Assembly: GCF_024124825.1 (NCBI RefSeq)
Contig: NZ_JAMXSS010000002.1
Coordinates: forward strand, 310,001-374,000
Reading direction: 5' to 3'
DNA: 64,000 nucleotides
Origin: Arthrobacter sp. H16F315
Lineage (GTDB): Bacteria; Actinomycetota; Actinomycetes; Actinomycetales; Micrococcaceae
Shown: piece after piece, positions 34,446-43,457 of the stretch
How the letters are laid out: the number at the start of each line of letters is the position of its first letter
Numbering within the stretch: the first letter of the stretch is position 1
The notes under the pieces: model-generated
Seen by the model: only the letters and a program-made list of their open reading frames with translations
The model's database searches: none
Told to the model about the DNA's origin: nothing
Program-made: the position numbers and the translations under genes

Positions 34446-35102
34446 GTGACTACCCAGAACCCCGGACTGTTTATCGCCTTTGAGGGCGGCGACGGCGCCG
34501 GCAAGTCCACGCAGGCCGCCGAGCTGGCAGCGGCCCTTGAATCGCGCGGCCGCACGGTGCTGCGGACCCGGGAGCCCGGTGGCACCCCGATCGGCGAGAA
34601 ACTTCGTTCCCTGGTCCTGGACCACGGCCACGGCCACATCGACGCGCACACCGAAGCCTTGATCTTCGCGGCGTCCCGCGCCGCCCACGCGGGCCAGGTC
34701 ATCCGCCCGGCCCTCGAACGCGGTGAAATCGTCCTCACCGACCGCTATATCGACTCCTCGGTCGCCTACCAGGGCGCCGGCCGGGACCTTGGCACCGACG
34801 CGGTCCGACGCATCAACGAGTGGGCCACCTCGGGCCTGCAACCGGATCTGACGGTCCTGCTCGACGTCGACCCTGCAGTGGGCCGCCGCCGCCGGACCGC
34901 CGGCGACGCGGCCGAGGACCGGCTGGAATCCGAAGCGGACGAGTTCCACGCCCGGATCCGAGCCTCCTTCCTGGACCTGGCAGAGGCCCGGCCCGGGCAG
35001 TATCTGGTGCTCCCTGCCGGCCTCCCGGTCGAGCAACTGGCGGCACGGATCCTCGACAGGGTCGAAACCCTGCTGTCCCGGCACCTGGGTGCGGGCGTAT
35101 GA
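34446..35102 (+). CDS. tmk: Thymidylate kinase
   Basis: Phosphorylates dTMP to dTDP for DNA synthesis. 218 residues. P-loop FEGGDGAGKST at 12-22, LRTREPGGTPIGEKLR, and the DRY-type motif VLTDRYIDSSVAYQGAGR. The LID region near 150-160 is RRRRTAGDAAEDR, and the length is normal. Start GTG 34446. The stop overlaps the holB ATG by four bases (ATGA), so the two are translationally coupled, as is common in actinobacteria. Confidence 0.96.
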   Translation: MTTQNPGLFIAFEGGDGAGKSTQAAELAAALESRGRTVLRTREPGGTPIGEKLRSLVLDHGHGHIDAHTEALIFAASRAAHAGQVIRPALERGEIVLTDRYIDSSVAYQGAGRDLGTDAVRRINEWATSGLQPDLTVLLDVDPAVGRRRRTAGDAAEDRLESEADEFHARIRASFLDLAEARPGQYLVLPAGLPVEQLAARILDRVETLLSRHLGAGV

Positions 35103-36241
35103 GTGTCTGGGATGATCTGCAGGGCCAGCCCGCTGTTGTGGCCCAACTGCGCCAGGCGACCCAAGGTGCGGGGCTGAGCCATGCGTGGCTCTTCACCGGA
35201 CCGCCCGGGTCCGGCCGGTCCAACGCTGCGAAGGCTTTCGCTGCAGCGTTGAACTGCGATCAGGACGATGTCCGCCTGCGCGGCTGCGGCGAGTGCGCGG
35301 CGTGCCTGACCATCCTGGGCGAAACCCACTCGGATGTGGCCTTTGTGCGCACCGATAAGGTCACCATCACCATCGATGAGGCCCGGGAGCTGGTTTCCAC
35401 GGCCGGGAACCGGCCGTCCTCGGCCCGGTGGCGGATCATCGTCGTCGAGGACGCGGACCGGATGGCGGAACGCACCACCAACGTACTGCTCAAGGCCATT
35501 GAGGAACCCACCCCGCGCACCATTTGGATGCTGTGTGCGCCGTCCCCTGCCGATGTCCTGGTTACTATCCGCTCCCGCTGCCGGGCAGTGGCCTTGCGCC
35601 TTCCGCCTGCTGCCGATGTCGCTGCCCTGCTGGTCAGGCGCGACGGCGTCGACCCGGCCGTCGCCGAACGGGCGGCCCGGGCAGCTCAAAGCCATGTTGG
35701 GATCGCGCGCCGGCTGGCCCGGGATCCCGAGGCCCGTGAGCGCCGCCTCGAAACAGTGCGGTTCCCCCTGGCCCTGCGGGGAGTTACCGCCGCCGTCCTG
35801 ATGGCGGAAAAGCTTGTAAAGATCGCCACCGAGGATGCGAACAGCTCCAACGATGAGCGCGACGCCGCCGAAAAAGCCGCCCTGCTGGCCACCCTCGGAG
35901 CACCCGAAAGCGGCACGCTGCCGCCGGCCATGCGCGGCCAGGTCAAACAGCTTGAGGACGATCAGAAACGCCGCGCCAAGCGTTCGGTGACAGACTCCCT
36001 CGACCGCACCCTGACCGATCTGCTGTCCTTTTACCGGGATGTGCTGATCATCCAGATGGGGAACGCCGTGGAGCTGGTCAACATTGAACTGAGGACCGAA
36101 CTGGTTGCGTTCGCCGGGCATTCCACCGCCGAAACGACTCTTGCCCGCATGGACGCCATCAACAAGGCCCGCAACCGCATCACCACATCGAACGTGGCGC
36201 CGCTGCTGACCATCGAGGCCATGGCCGCCAGCCTCATCTGA
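35099..36241 (+). CDS. holB: DNA polymerase III subunit delta'
   Basis: Clamp-loader subunit. 380 residues, AAA+ fold. Start ATG 35099 gives MSVWDDLQGQPAVVAQLRQA, the typical delta' opening. The Walker A equivalent is GPPGSGRSNAAKAF (34 onward), with Arg instead of the catalytic Lys, consistent with a non-hydrolysing delta'. The zinc module has cysteines at LNCDQ, RGCGECAACL. A VVEDADRMAERTTNVLLK Walker-B-like segment is followed by EEPTPRTIWMLCAP and the sensor-type RSRCRAV. Overlaps tmk by four bases. Confidence 0.95.
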   Translation: MSVWDDLQGQPAVVAQLRQATQGAGLSHAWLFTGPPGSGRSNAAKAFAAALNCDQDDVRLRGCGECAACLTILGETHSDVAFVRTDKVTITIDEARELVSTAGNRPSSARWRIIVVEDADRMAERTTNVLLKAIEEPTPRTIWMLCAPSPADVLVTIRSRCRAVALRLPPAADVAALLVRRDGVDPAVAERAARAAQSHVGIARRLARDPEARERRLETVRFPLALRGVTAAVLMAEKLVKIATEDANSSNDERDAAEKAALLATLGAPESGTLPPAMRGQVKQLEDDQKRRAKRSVTDSLDRTLTDLLSFYRDVLIIQMGNAVELVNIELRTELVAFAGHSTAETTLARMDAINKARNRITTSNVAPLLTIEAMAASLI

Positions 36242-36305
36242 CTCTGCACGGCTCGATCTGCTCCATCCGCTCCGAGTTGCCCGTTCCATTCCCAAGGAGA
36301 ACCGC

Positions 36306-37886
36306 ATGACGCAACCATCTTTGCCCGCCAGGAACCGACCCCCCGCGGCCTGGGCGCGGGGCGTCGGCGCTCTGGCGCTCGGCTTGGTGATGGCACTTAT
36401 CTTGTCTTCTTGCAGTCTTTTCGGGACTGGCGACGGCGACGCGAAGGACGCCCAGCAGACGGCCGATCCCTCGATCGCCGCGGCAGCGCCGGAGGGACTG
36501 CGCAGCTTCTACTCGCAGCAGCTCAACTGGACCCGCTGCGAGGGCGACTTCCAGTGCACCAAGGTGAAAGTGCCCTTGGACTACAGCAAGCCCGACGGCG
36601 ATACCATCGAAATCGCGGCCCTGAAGCTGGCAACGACGGGCAACAGCAAAAAGGGCAGCCTGCTGGTCAACCCCGGCGGCCCCGGCGGCTCCGGCTACGA
36701 CTTCGTGCGGGATGCCGGCGCCACCAATATCTCGGAGAAAGTGCGGGCCAGCTACGACATCGTCGGTTTCGATCCGCGCGGGGTGAAACGATCCGCGCCC
36801 GTCACCTGCCTCACCGACCAGGAACGCGACGCCTCCCGCGCCAAGGTCTACGCCCTGGACACCGACGCGGGGCTCGCTGAAGCCCTGGCGGACAACCAGG
36901 CCATCGCGGCCAAATGTGCGGAAAAGACCGGACCGGTGCTCGGCCACGTCGACACCGTCAGCGCCGCCAAGGACCTTGACGTCCTGCGCGGTGTGCTCAA
37001 TGACAGCAAGCTGAACTACCTCGGCTACTCCTACGGGACCTTCTTAGGTTCCACCTATGCCTCCCTGTTCCCGGACAACGTTGGCCGTATGGTCCTTGAC
37101 GGCGCGATGGATCCCTCCCTCAGCTTCGAGGACCTGACCAGCGGGCAGGCGAAGGCATTCGAAAAGGCCATCCGCGCCTACGTAACGGACTGCCTCGATA
37201 ACAGCGGCTGTCCGCTCAGCGGCACCCCGGATCAGGCCATCGGCCAGATCCAGGACATCATCAAGGGCGTTGAGGTGAATCCGAGGGCCGCCAAGGACGG
37301 CCGGGTCGTCAACGCTTCGATGTTTGTCAGCGGCTTTATCCTGCCGTTCTACAACGACGACAACTGGCCTGCCCTAACGCAGGCCCTGGGCAGCGCCATC
37401 AAGGGCGACATGACCCCGATGCTCCGGCTCGCCGATTTCGGCGCCGACCGTGAACCGGACGGCAGTTACTCCTCCAACTCGGCCTTCGCCTTTAACGCCA
37501 TCAACTGCCTCGACTATCCGATGGCAGCGGACACAGCCTCGATGCGTGCCGAAGAACAAAAGCTGCGGGAACTCTCGCCCACGCTGGGCTCCTACTTCGC
37601 CTACGGCGGCACAAGCTGCGCGGACTGGCCGTACCAGAACATCAGGACGCCGGCCCCGGTGGAATATACGGGTTCCACCGACATCGTTGTGGTTGGCACC
37701 ACAGGCGACCCTGCGACCCCGGTGGAGTGGGCCGGTTCCCTGCGCAAGCAACTCGGCACGGCTTCGCTGCTGACCTGGAAGGGTGAAGGCCACACGGCCT
37801 ACGGCCGCTCCAACGACTGCATCGGCAACGCCGTGGACGGCTACTTTGTCGATGGAAAGACCCCCGCGGACAACACGGTCTGCTGA
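36306..37886 (+). CDS. Secreted alpha/beta-hydrolase lipoprotein (tripeptidyl aminopeptidase-like)
   Basis: 526-residue exported serine hydrolase, probably a proline- or tripeptidyl-type peptidase. Signal peptide with the lipobox LILSSC, predicted lipidated Cys36. The alpha/beta-hydrolase fold has the oxyanion loop NPGGPGGSGYDF, the nucleophile elbow GYSYGTFLGSTYA, and a C-terminal TAP-like domain with VVVGTTGDPATPVEWAGSL and the histidine in WKGEGHTAYGRSND. Several paired cysteines (for example TDCLDNSGC) fit an extracellular enzyme. ATG 36306 has AAGGAG 6 bases upstream. Single gene; a tRNA follows. Confidence 0.92.
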   Translation: MTQPSLPARNRPPAAWARGVGALALGLVMALILSSCSLFGTGDGDAKDAQQTADPSIAAAAPEGLRSFYSQQLNWTRCEGDFQCTKVKVPLDYSKPDGDTIEIAALKLATTGNSKKGSLLVNPGGPGGSGYDFVRDAGATNISEKVRASYDIVGFDPRGVKRSAPVTCLTDQERDASRAKVYALDTDAGLAEALADNQAIAAKCAEKTGPVLGHVDTVSAAKDLDVLRGVLNDSKLNYLGYSYGTFLGSTYASLFPDNVGRMVLDGAMDPSLSFEDLTSGQAKAFEKAIRAYVTDCLDNSGCPLSGTPDQAIGQIQDIIKGVEVNPRAAKDGRVVNASMFVSGFILPFYNDDNWPALTQALGSAIKGDMTPMLRLADFGADREPDGSYSSNSAFAFNAINCLDYPMAADTASMRAEEQKLRELSPTLGSYFAYGGTSCADWPYQNIRTPAPVEYTGSTDIVVVGTTGDPATPVEWAGSLRKQLGTASLLTWKGEGHTAYGRSNDCIGNAVDGYFVDGKTPADNTVC

Positions 37887-37969
37887 GCCCATTTTGACCG
37901 TACCGGAGGCCTCTACTACAGTTATCTCTGGCATGAGGCGTTCGGGCCACCCGGGCGGTTCACGCGGAT

Positions 37970-38042
37970 GCTTCCTTAGCTCAGTTGGTAGAGCGTCTCA
38001 CTCGTAATGAGAAGGTCGCCAGTTCGATTCTGGCAGGAAGCT
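37970..38042 (+). tRNA. tRNA-Thr (anticodon CGT)
   Basis: 73-nt cloverleaf with acceptor GCTTCCT pairing AGGAAGC, D-loop AGCTCAGTTGGTAGAGC, anticodon arm TCTCA-CTCGTAA-TGAGA and T-loop GTTCGATTC. CGT reads ACG codons. CCA is not encoded. Confidence 0.97.
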
Positions 38043-38050
38043 CGAGTTGC

Positions 38051-38091
38051 AAAGATCGGCCCCGGCGATTTCGCCGGGGCCGATCTTTTTT
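38051..38091 (+). terminator. Terminator after tRNA-Thr
   Basis: 18-bp arms AAAGATCGGCCCCGGCGA / TCGCCGGGGCCGATCTTT with a 2-nt loop and a T6 run. Confidence 0.9.
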
Positions 38092-38191
38092 GTCCCCCAG
38101 GTACGGCTGCCCGGTCCCCGACGCGGCCCGTCTCCGGGCCCGGGCCGGCTGCCTCTTGTCGTGGCGCCGGTCAGCGGCCGACCATTGGCAC

Positions 38192-39463
38192 ATGGAACAG
38201 CGGGGTCAGAGAACGGCGGCCGGCACTTCCGTGCCGGGCGCGAACCGGCGCGGCCTCTGGGGTCCGGTGATCGGCTTTGGCCTCGTGAGCCTGGCAGCCG
38301 ACGTTGTCTCGGACGGCGCCCGGCCGCTGGCTGGTCCGCTGCTGGCACAGCTGGGCGCCTCTGCACTGGTCGTTGGCCTTGTGACCGGCGCAGCCGAGGC
38401 CGCGGCGCAGGGACTGCGGCTGCTCTTCGGCCCCTGGGCGGACCGCACCCGCCGGTACTGGACGTTCACGCTGGCCGGATACGGGCTCACCGCGGTTTGT
38501 GTGCCCCTGCTCGCTGTGGCGCCGCTCGCCGGGGAAGCCGGATTGGTGCTGGCGTCCGTTCTGATCATCGGAGACCGCGTTGGCAAGGCCATCCGCAGCC
38601 CGGCCAAGACAGTTCTGCTGGCCGCGGTCGCCAAACAAGTCGGCCGGGGCCGCGGCTTCGCCGTCCATAAATCACTTGACCTTCTCGGCGCGGTCCTCGG
38701 GCCGGTGCTGATCGCGGCCGTACTTGCCGCCACCGGCAGCATGTCGGTGGCGTTCGCCGTCCTGGCCCTGCCGGCAGCTGCAGCGATGTTCATGCTGTTC
38801 TGGCTGCGCCTCCGGGTACCGTCTTCCGTTCCTGCCGCCGTCGACGCCTTACCCCCGCCCGGTGCCGGCCGTCCGGCGACGGTCTTCACCCGTGGTTTCC
38901 TGCTGTTCGCTGTCGCTGCGTTCTTCTGGAGCGCCGGCCTGGTTGCGTTCGGTGTTATCGCCTTCCACCTCACGACGACGGCGGGAGTTCCGGTGGCGGT
39001 GGTACCGCTGCTGTATGCCGGGGCGATGGCAGCCGCAGCCCTCGGCGCCCTCGCGAGCGGCGTCATTTACGACCGTTCCGGGGCGGCGGCGCTCCTCGCG
39101 CTTCCCCTGCTGATCGCAGCAGTCCCGCTGCTGGCGCTGGCGCCCGCCGCAGGTCTGGCATTTGCCGGAGTCCTGGTCTGGGGAACGGCCACCGGTATCC
39201 AGGATTCGACCGTCAAGGCGCTTATCGCGGATCTCGTCCCGGAAGGGCGCCAGGGCACGGCGTACGGCGTCTTCGCTGCGTTTGAAGGTGCCGGGGCGCT
39301 GGCGGGCGGTGGGCTGTACGGCTCGCTGTATGGCAGCCGTCCGCTGCTGATCCTGGCCGTGGCCGTCCTGCAGCTGATCGCCTTCTCGGTCTTGGTGGTG
39401 GCGTTGTTCCAGATTCGCGAACCGCAACGGGGCCGTTCGGCACGGACCCTGCGGCAGGACTGA
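38192..39463 (+). CDS. MFS transporter
   Basis: 423-residue membrane transporter with about 11-12 hydrophobic segments. The open frame begins earlier (37985) but those residues overlap tRNA-Thr and its terminator, so ATG 38192 (MEQRGQRTAAGTSV) is preferred. The first membrane segment is GPVIGFGLVSLAADVVSD, and the loop DRTRRYW fits the MFS motif A position. The central cytoplasmic loop is short and proline-rich (SVPAAVDALPPPGAGRP). The substrate is unknown; homologues are often annotated as drug or general MFS efflux proteins. No regulator lies beside it. Confidence 0.85.
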   Translation: MEQRGQRTAAGTSVPGANRRGLWGPVIGFGLVSLAADVVSDGARPLAGPLLAQLGASALVVGLVTGAAEAAAQGLRLLFGPWADRTRRYWTFTLAGYGLTAVCVPLLAVAPLAGEAGLVLASVLIIGDRVGKAIRSPAKTVLLAAVAKQVGRGRGFAVHKSLDLLGAVLGPVLIAAVLAATGSMSVAFAVLALPAAAAMFMLFWLRLRVPSSVPAAVDALPPPGAGRPATVFTRGFLLFAVAAFFWSAGLVAFGVIAFHLTTTAGVPVAVVPLLYAGAMAAAALGALASGVIYDRSGAAALLALPLLIAAVPLLALAPAAGLAFAGVLVWGTATGIQDSTVKALIADLVPEGRQGTAYGVFAAFEGAGALAGGGLYGSLYGSRPLLILAVAVLQLIAFSVLVVALFQIREPQRGRSARTLRQD

Positions 39464-39497
39464 TCGCTGCAGCCCCGACCCGGCTGTGGGGTCCTGG

Positions 39498-39971
39498 TTA
39501 GGTGGTCCAGACCGAGGCCGAGCCGGAATGGCCGGTTACGATGCTTTGGTAGACGAAAACGGCCCCCGCCGCCGCCGCGATGACCAGGAGGGCCAGCCGG
39601 ACCGCACGGTTGCTCCGCAGGGGCCCCAGGAAGGCAAACCACCGGCCGATGGGCTCGTAACTGACCACCAGGGTCGCCGCGATAACCACAAAGAACACCA
39701 CGGAGACGGCCTTGAGTACGTCCCCCTGCTCCACATGCTCGCGGATCAAGGCAGATGAGGGCCGGGCGTTCTGCAGCTGCTCCCCGGCCTGCGCGGTGAG
39801 CAGGGACACGGGAACCAGGCCCAGCGAAAGCACTCCCAGCGGCCAGGCCAGGTAGTTCCGCCAGCGTGGTGCGACGGCATATACGATCGCGCCGAGACCG
39901 GCGATCGGCGCCAGCACGACCACCGCGTGGACGAGCAGAATGTGGGCTGGAAGCCCCGCTATTTCAATCAT
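39498..39971 (-). CDS. DUF2231-like integral membrane protein
   Basis: 157 residues with four predicted membrane segments: ILLVHAVVVLAPIAGLGAIV, LAWPLGVLSLGLVPVSLL, AVSVVFFVVIAATLVVS and LALLVIAAAAGAVFVYQ. Conserved histidines near LPAHILLVHAV and in REHVEQGD are typical of DUF2231 proteins, often linked to heme or c-type cytochromes. No heme-binding CXXCH is present. Function unknown. Divergent from the next gene by 72 bases. Confidence 0.75.
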   Translation of the reverse strand: MIEIAGLPAHILLVHAVVVLAPIAGLGAIVYAVAPRWRNYLAWPLGVLSLGLVPVSLLTAQAGEQLQNARPSSALIREHVEQGDVLKAVSVVFFVVIAATLVVSYEPIGRWFAFLGPLRSNRAVRLALLVIAAAAGAVFVYQSIVTGHSGSASVWTT

Positions 39972-40043
39972 GTGCGCCCTTTATCTCCGTCAGAACTGCC
40001 CCTTTGCGGCCGCATTCACGGGCCGGGCTTCTATGATTCTTGC

Positions 40044-41039
40044 ATGGCAGAGCGCGGACTGGCGGACATTGCGGCGCAGCTCTATGCCCTCCCGTTCGAC
40101 GACTTTGTCCCCGCCCGGACCGCCGCTGCCAAAGCGGCCGCCGCCACAAACACAAAGACTTCCCTCGCCGCGGACGTGCGTGCCCTGCCCAAGCCGTCCT
40201 TGGCCGCATGGGCCGTGAACATGCTCGCGGCCCGGAGACCGGAGACCCTTCGGCAACTCGCCGAGCTGGGAGAGTCGATGCGTGCTGCACAGTCCTCCCT
40301 TGATGCCACGGCACTGCGCCGGCTGGGACAGACCCGGCGCCGGCTTCTCGCCGGCGCAGTCCAGGCAGCACGGGACGTGGCGCAGCAGCAGGGCAGGACG
40401 ATAAGCGGGGCGACCGCTACGGACGTCGAAGGGACGCTGCGAGCGGCGACTGCGGACGAGGGAGCAGCTGCGGCCGTGCAGTCCGGTCGCCTCCTCCGGG
40501 GCCTATCAGCCGACGGCGTAGACGCTGTGGACCTTTCGGATGCGGTAGCACTCCCGGGGCTGGTCCCACCAGCAACGCCGGCACCGGTTTCCGCGCCGGC
40601 CCCTGGCGGTGAGTCCAGCAGGACCGGAGTGCTGACTTCCGACGCCGCCCCGGCTGGAGCCACTGCGCCGCAGGCCGCAGGGCGACCCCGCCTGCAGGCC
40701 GTCCGAGAGGAACCGCGCCGGCCCAGTCCCTCAGCGCAGGAGCGCTCACGGGCCGCGCTGAAGGAAGCCGAAAATACAGCCAGCGTGGCGGCCGATGAAG
40801 CCCGCCAGCGTGATGCGGAGCTGGCCCAATCCACTGCCCTGGTCACGGAACTCTCCGACACGGCCCGGGACCTGCGCGAGCAGCTGGCCCGGTGCGAACC
40901 GGAGCTCAAGGCGGCCAGGAAACGGCGCGATCTGGCCGCTGCCCAAGCGCAGCAGGCTGAGCGGGCGGCGGTTAGGGCCCGGCGAGCCGAGGACCTGGCG
41001 CGGGAGCGGGTGCTGCGGATTGGCAACACGCCGGACTGA
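40044..41039 (+). CDS. Uncharacterised alanine-rich coiled-coil protein
   Basis: 331 residues, not recognised. The N-terminal third (ADIAAQLYALPFDDFVPART, then LPKPSLAAWAVNMLAARRP) looks helical and ordered. A proline- and alanine-rich linker (about 180-240) follows, then a long charged coiled coil (about 245-325) with many Q, E and R heptads, for example EEPRRPSPSAQERSRAALKE. No enzyme motif, signal or membrane segment. A TATGAT -10 box lies at 40032-40037, six bases before ATG, consistent with a leaderless transcript. Homologues in other Micrococcaceae would be expected but cannot be checked here. Confidence 0.7.
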   Translation: MAERGLADIAAQLYALPFDDFVPARTAAAKAAAATNTKTSLAADVRALPKPSLAAWAVNMLAARRPETLRQLAELGESMRAAQSSLDATALRRLGQTRRRLLAGAVQAARDVAQQQGRTISGATATDVEGTLRAATADEGAAAAVQSGRLLRGLSADGVDAVDLSDAVALPGLVPPATPAPVSAPAPGGESSRTGVLTSDAAPAGATAPQAAGRPRLQAVREEPRRPSPSAQERSRAALKEAENTASVAADEARQRDAELAQSTALVTELSDTARDLREQLARCEPELKAARKRRDLAAAQAQQAERAAVRARRAEDLARERVLRIGNTPD

Positions 41040-41078
41040 TGGCCACTTAGTGTCAGTGCCCGGCGGCACACTTAGTCC

Positions 41079-41258
41079 ATGGAAAGCACCCAGTACTTCG
41101 AAGTCACGTACCTGGACACGGACTGCGGCCGGATCCGCACCGAGACGTTTGATGACGTCCACGCCGCCGAACGCTTCGCCGCCCGCCAGGTCGCGGACGA
41201 GCGTGGCTGGGCAATGGTTGACGCCGTTCCGGTCGAGGAAGCCCGGAAGGCTGCCTAG
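41079..41258 (+). CDS. Small conserved-looking hypothetical protein (59 residues)
   Basis: 59-residue acidic protein with the sequence pattern MESTQYFEVTYLDTDCGRIR then TETFDDVHAAERFAARQ and a final alanine-rich end. The alternating beta-strand and helix pattern and the third-position GC bias fit a real gene. There is one cysteine (C16) and no recognised domain. It follows the coiled-coil gene by 40 bases on the same strand and could be co-transcribed. I cannot name a function. Confidence 0.55.
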   Translation: MESTQYFEVTYLDTDCGRIRTETFDDVHAAERFAARQVADERGWAMVDAVPVEEARKAA

Positions 41259-41356
41259 CTGGGTTGCCTTCCGCTCCCGGGACAGCAGAATGGGCCCCAC
41301 CCGGTTCGGGTGAAGGCCCAGCTGCACGCTTCGCCGGCGGCTTGGCCGGCGTGGCT

Positions 41357-42202
41357 TTAGGCGAAGTCGGAGACTGCCGGGTCCGCGCCAATGCGGCCGG
41401 CTCCCTCGGCAGAGTTGTCCATTCCGTTGATGGCCTGCACATCGGTTTCGTCCAGGGTGACCTCCAGTGCCGCGTAGTTCTCGCGGATACGGGATTCGGT
41501 CACCGACTTGGGGATAACGACGTTGCCGATGGCCAGGTGCCAGGCGATAACGACCTGCGCCGGGGTGGCGTTGTGCTTTGCCGCAATCTGAGCGATGACA
41601 GGGCTCTCCAGCAGCTCGCCGCCCTGGCCCAGCGGCGACCACGCCTGGGTGAGGATGCCGTGGGAGGAGTTGAATTCGCGCAACTCGGCCTGGTTGAAGA
41701 ACGGGTGCAGTTCGATCTGGTTAATGGCCGGCACCACACCGGTCTCGTCGATCAGCCGCTGCAGACCTTCCTTGGTGAAGTTGGAGACGCCGATGGTCTT
41801 CACCCGACCCTGCTTCTGCAGTTCAATGAGGGCTTTCCAGGTATCCACGTACTTGTCCTGCTTGGGCTGCATCCAGTGGATCAGGTACATATCCAGGGTC
41901 TTCAGGCCCAGGCGCTCCATGGATTCCTCGAAGGCCTTCAGCGTGGACTCGTAGCCCTGGTCCGCGTTCCACAGCTTGGTGGTGATGAAGATTTCCTCGG
42001 GCGTGAGCCCTGAACGTGCGATGGCCCTGCCCACGCCTGCTTCGTTGCCGTAGATCTTGGCGGTGTCGATGTGGCGGAAGCCCGCCTCGAAGGCCTGGAC
42101 GACGACCTTCTCAGCGACGTCGTCCTCAACCTGCCACACGCCGTAGCCGAGCTGGGGGATGGTATTGCCGTCATTAAAAGTCACTACCGGTGAAGAAGTC
42201 AT
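41357..42202 (-). CDS. Aldo/keto reductase (AKR5-like)
   Basis: NADPH-dependent reductase of the 2,5-diketo-D-gluconate reductase type, 281 residues. The catalytic tetrad is visible: D50-Y55 region HIDTAKIYGNEAGVGRAI, K in TTKLWNADQGY and H in YLIHWMQPKQ. Strand motifs VKTIGVSNFTKEGLQRLID and VIPKSVTESRIRENYAALEV, with the R residues that bind the NADPH phosphate, are all present. Complete gene with start ATG 42202 (MTSSPVVTFNDGNTIPQLGY). Substrate not predictable. Confidence 0.93.
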   Translation of the reverse strand: MTSSPVVTFNDGNTIPQLGYGVWQVEDDVAEKVVVQAFEAGFRHIDTAKIYGNEAGVGRAIARSGLTPEEIFITTKLWNADQGYESTLKAFEESMERLGLKTLDMYLIHWMQPKQDKYVDTWKALIELQKQGRVKTIGVSNFTKEGLQRLIDETGVVPAINQIELHPFFNQAELREFNSSHGILTQAWSPLGQGGELLESPVIAQIAAKHNATPAQVVIAWHLAIGNVVIPKSVTESRIRENYAALEVTLDETDVQAINGMDNSAEGAGRIGADPAVSDFA

Positions 42203-42308
42203 CTGGCTATCGTGCCAACGTCCGCGCCGCTGCGCCAGTGGAAACCGCGCAGCTAAGCTAGGCGCTTAACCGGGAATTTTCCCGCGTATCCGGCGCACGG
42301 GCCGTCCG

Positions 42309-42770
42309 TCAGCTCGAAGCCGATGCTTGGGCCAGGCGGCGTTCGGCGTCGATGACGTGCTCCAGGACCATCTGGGCGCGGCGTCGAACCGGCTCCGCTC
42401 CTGCGGGGACCGGGAGGACGGCGAGGCGGACCATCGCCGCTGCTTCGGCTGTGGTCGCCAGGGAATTTCCTGCCGTTGACAGTGCCCGGTGGACTCCCGT
42501 CATGGTCCCCGGGATATCGAGTCCCTCGCTCGGCGCCCGGCGCTGGGCCTCCACGCAGATTCGCCGGACCCGTCCCGAGAGCGCCGAGAGTTCGTTGCCG
42601 ACGGCCAGGAGCTCGGCGTAGAGGGCCTCGTCTTCGACCCCCTCGAGGATTTGGTGGTAGCGGTCCAAGCCCCGAATGAAGCGGTCGTGGGCCCGCCGCC
42701 AGAGCCCCTTGCCAAGCTCGGCGTCGTCTTTCCGCCCCTGCCGGGCGGCGCTGAAGAAACCCACGGGCAC
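42309..42770 (-). CDS. Uncharacterised helical protein translationally coupled to bpa
   Basis: 153 residues, mostly helical, with a basic N-terminus (MPVGFFSAARQGRKDDAELG), a middle HDRFIRGLDRYHQILEGVED and LSGRVRRICVEAQRRAPSEG. It ends with a helix QMVLEHVIDAERRLAQAS. No known domain, signal or membrane segment. Its GTG start directly abuts the bpa stop codon (TAG then GTG, no gap), so ribosomes likely re-initiate. That makes a functional tie to Bpa or the proteasome plausible but unproven. Confidence 0.65.
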   Translation of the reverse strand: MPVGFFSAARQGRKDDAELGKGLWRRAHDRFIRGLDRYHQILEGVEDEALYAELLAVGNELSALSGRVRRICVEAQRRAPSEGLDIPGTMTGVHRALSTAGNSLATTAEAAAMVRLAVLPVPAGAEPVRRRAQMVLEHVIDAERRLAQASASS

Positions 42771-43457
42771 CTACAGGTACTGGCCGGGACCGTGGTCCGG
42801 GTCCGCGGGTTCGGGAAGCCGGGAGGGGTCCGTGCCCGGTGCCGGCGCCCGCTGGGGCTCGCCATTCTCACCGATAATCACGCCGGGGGCGATCATGGTG
42901 CCGGGCGGCAACTGGCGGAGCTGCGCCTGCGCCACGGCCTGCTCCCGGGCAGCGTGTTTGGCCGCGAGGGCCGTTTGGATTCCGTGGAAGAGGCCCTCCA
43001 GCCAGCCGACCAGCTGGGCCTGGGCGATCCGCAGTTCTGCGTCCGACGGGGTCCCCTCCGCCGGAAAGGGAAGGGTGATCCGTTCCAGTTCCTCGACCAG
43101 TTCCGGGGCGAGCCCGTCTTCCAGTTCCTTGAGGGAACGCTGATGGATTTCGGCCAACCGGGTGCGGGCAGCGTCATCGAGCGGGGCAGACTTCACTTCG
43201 TCCAGGAGCTGCTTCATCATGGTGCCGATCCGCATCACCTTCGCCGGTTCATCGACGAGGTCCTGGAGCTGGCCAGTCCTTTCCCGGGTATCCGCGGCAC
43301 GCCGCGACCGTGCCGGGTCCTTCGGGTCCGAGGGGCGCAGCGGTTCCGGCAGCTGTTTGTCTCCCGGCTGGCCGCCGTCGCCGTCCGAGCTGGAGTCCAG
43401 GGTAGTGCCCTCGACAGGTACCACGGCGTCGGTCTGAGTGTCGTGCGGATCGCTCAT
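42771..43457 (-). CDS. bpa: Bacterial proteasome activator Bpa/PafE
   Basis: ATP-independent ring-forming activator that opens the 20S proteasome gate. 228 residues. The N-terminal ~60 are disordered and acidic. The Bpa core is near-identical to the mycobacterial family: PAKVMRIGTMMKQLLDEV, APLDDAARTRLAEIHQRS, ELEDGLAPELVEELERITLP and QAQLVGWLEGLFHGIQTAL. The C-terminus ends GPGQYL, the GQYL motif that inserts into the proteasome alpha ring. ATG 43457. The presence implies that the genome encodes a 20S proteasome; no prcBA lies in the window. Confidence 0.95.
   Translation of the reverse strand: MSDPHDTQTDAVVPVEGTTLDSSSDGDGGQPGDKQLPEPLRPSDPKDPARSRRAADTRERTGQLQDLVDEPAKVMRIGTMMKQLLDEVKSAPLDDAARTRLAEIHQRSLKELEDGLAPELVEELERITLPFPAEGTPSDAELRIAQAQLVGWLEGLFHGIQTALAAKHAAREQAVAQAQLRQLPPGTMIAPGVIIGENGEPQRAPAPGTDPSRLPEPADPDHGPGQYL

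Noticed and set aside
37985..38191. N-terminal extension of the MFS gene starting inside tRNA-Thr
   Set aside because: It would translate the tRNA and its terminator; ATG 38192 starts a normal MFS protein.
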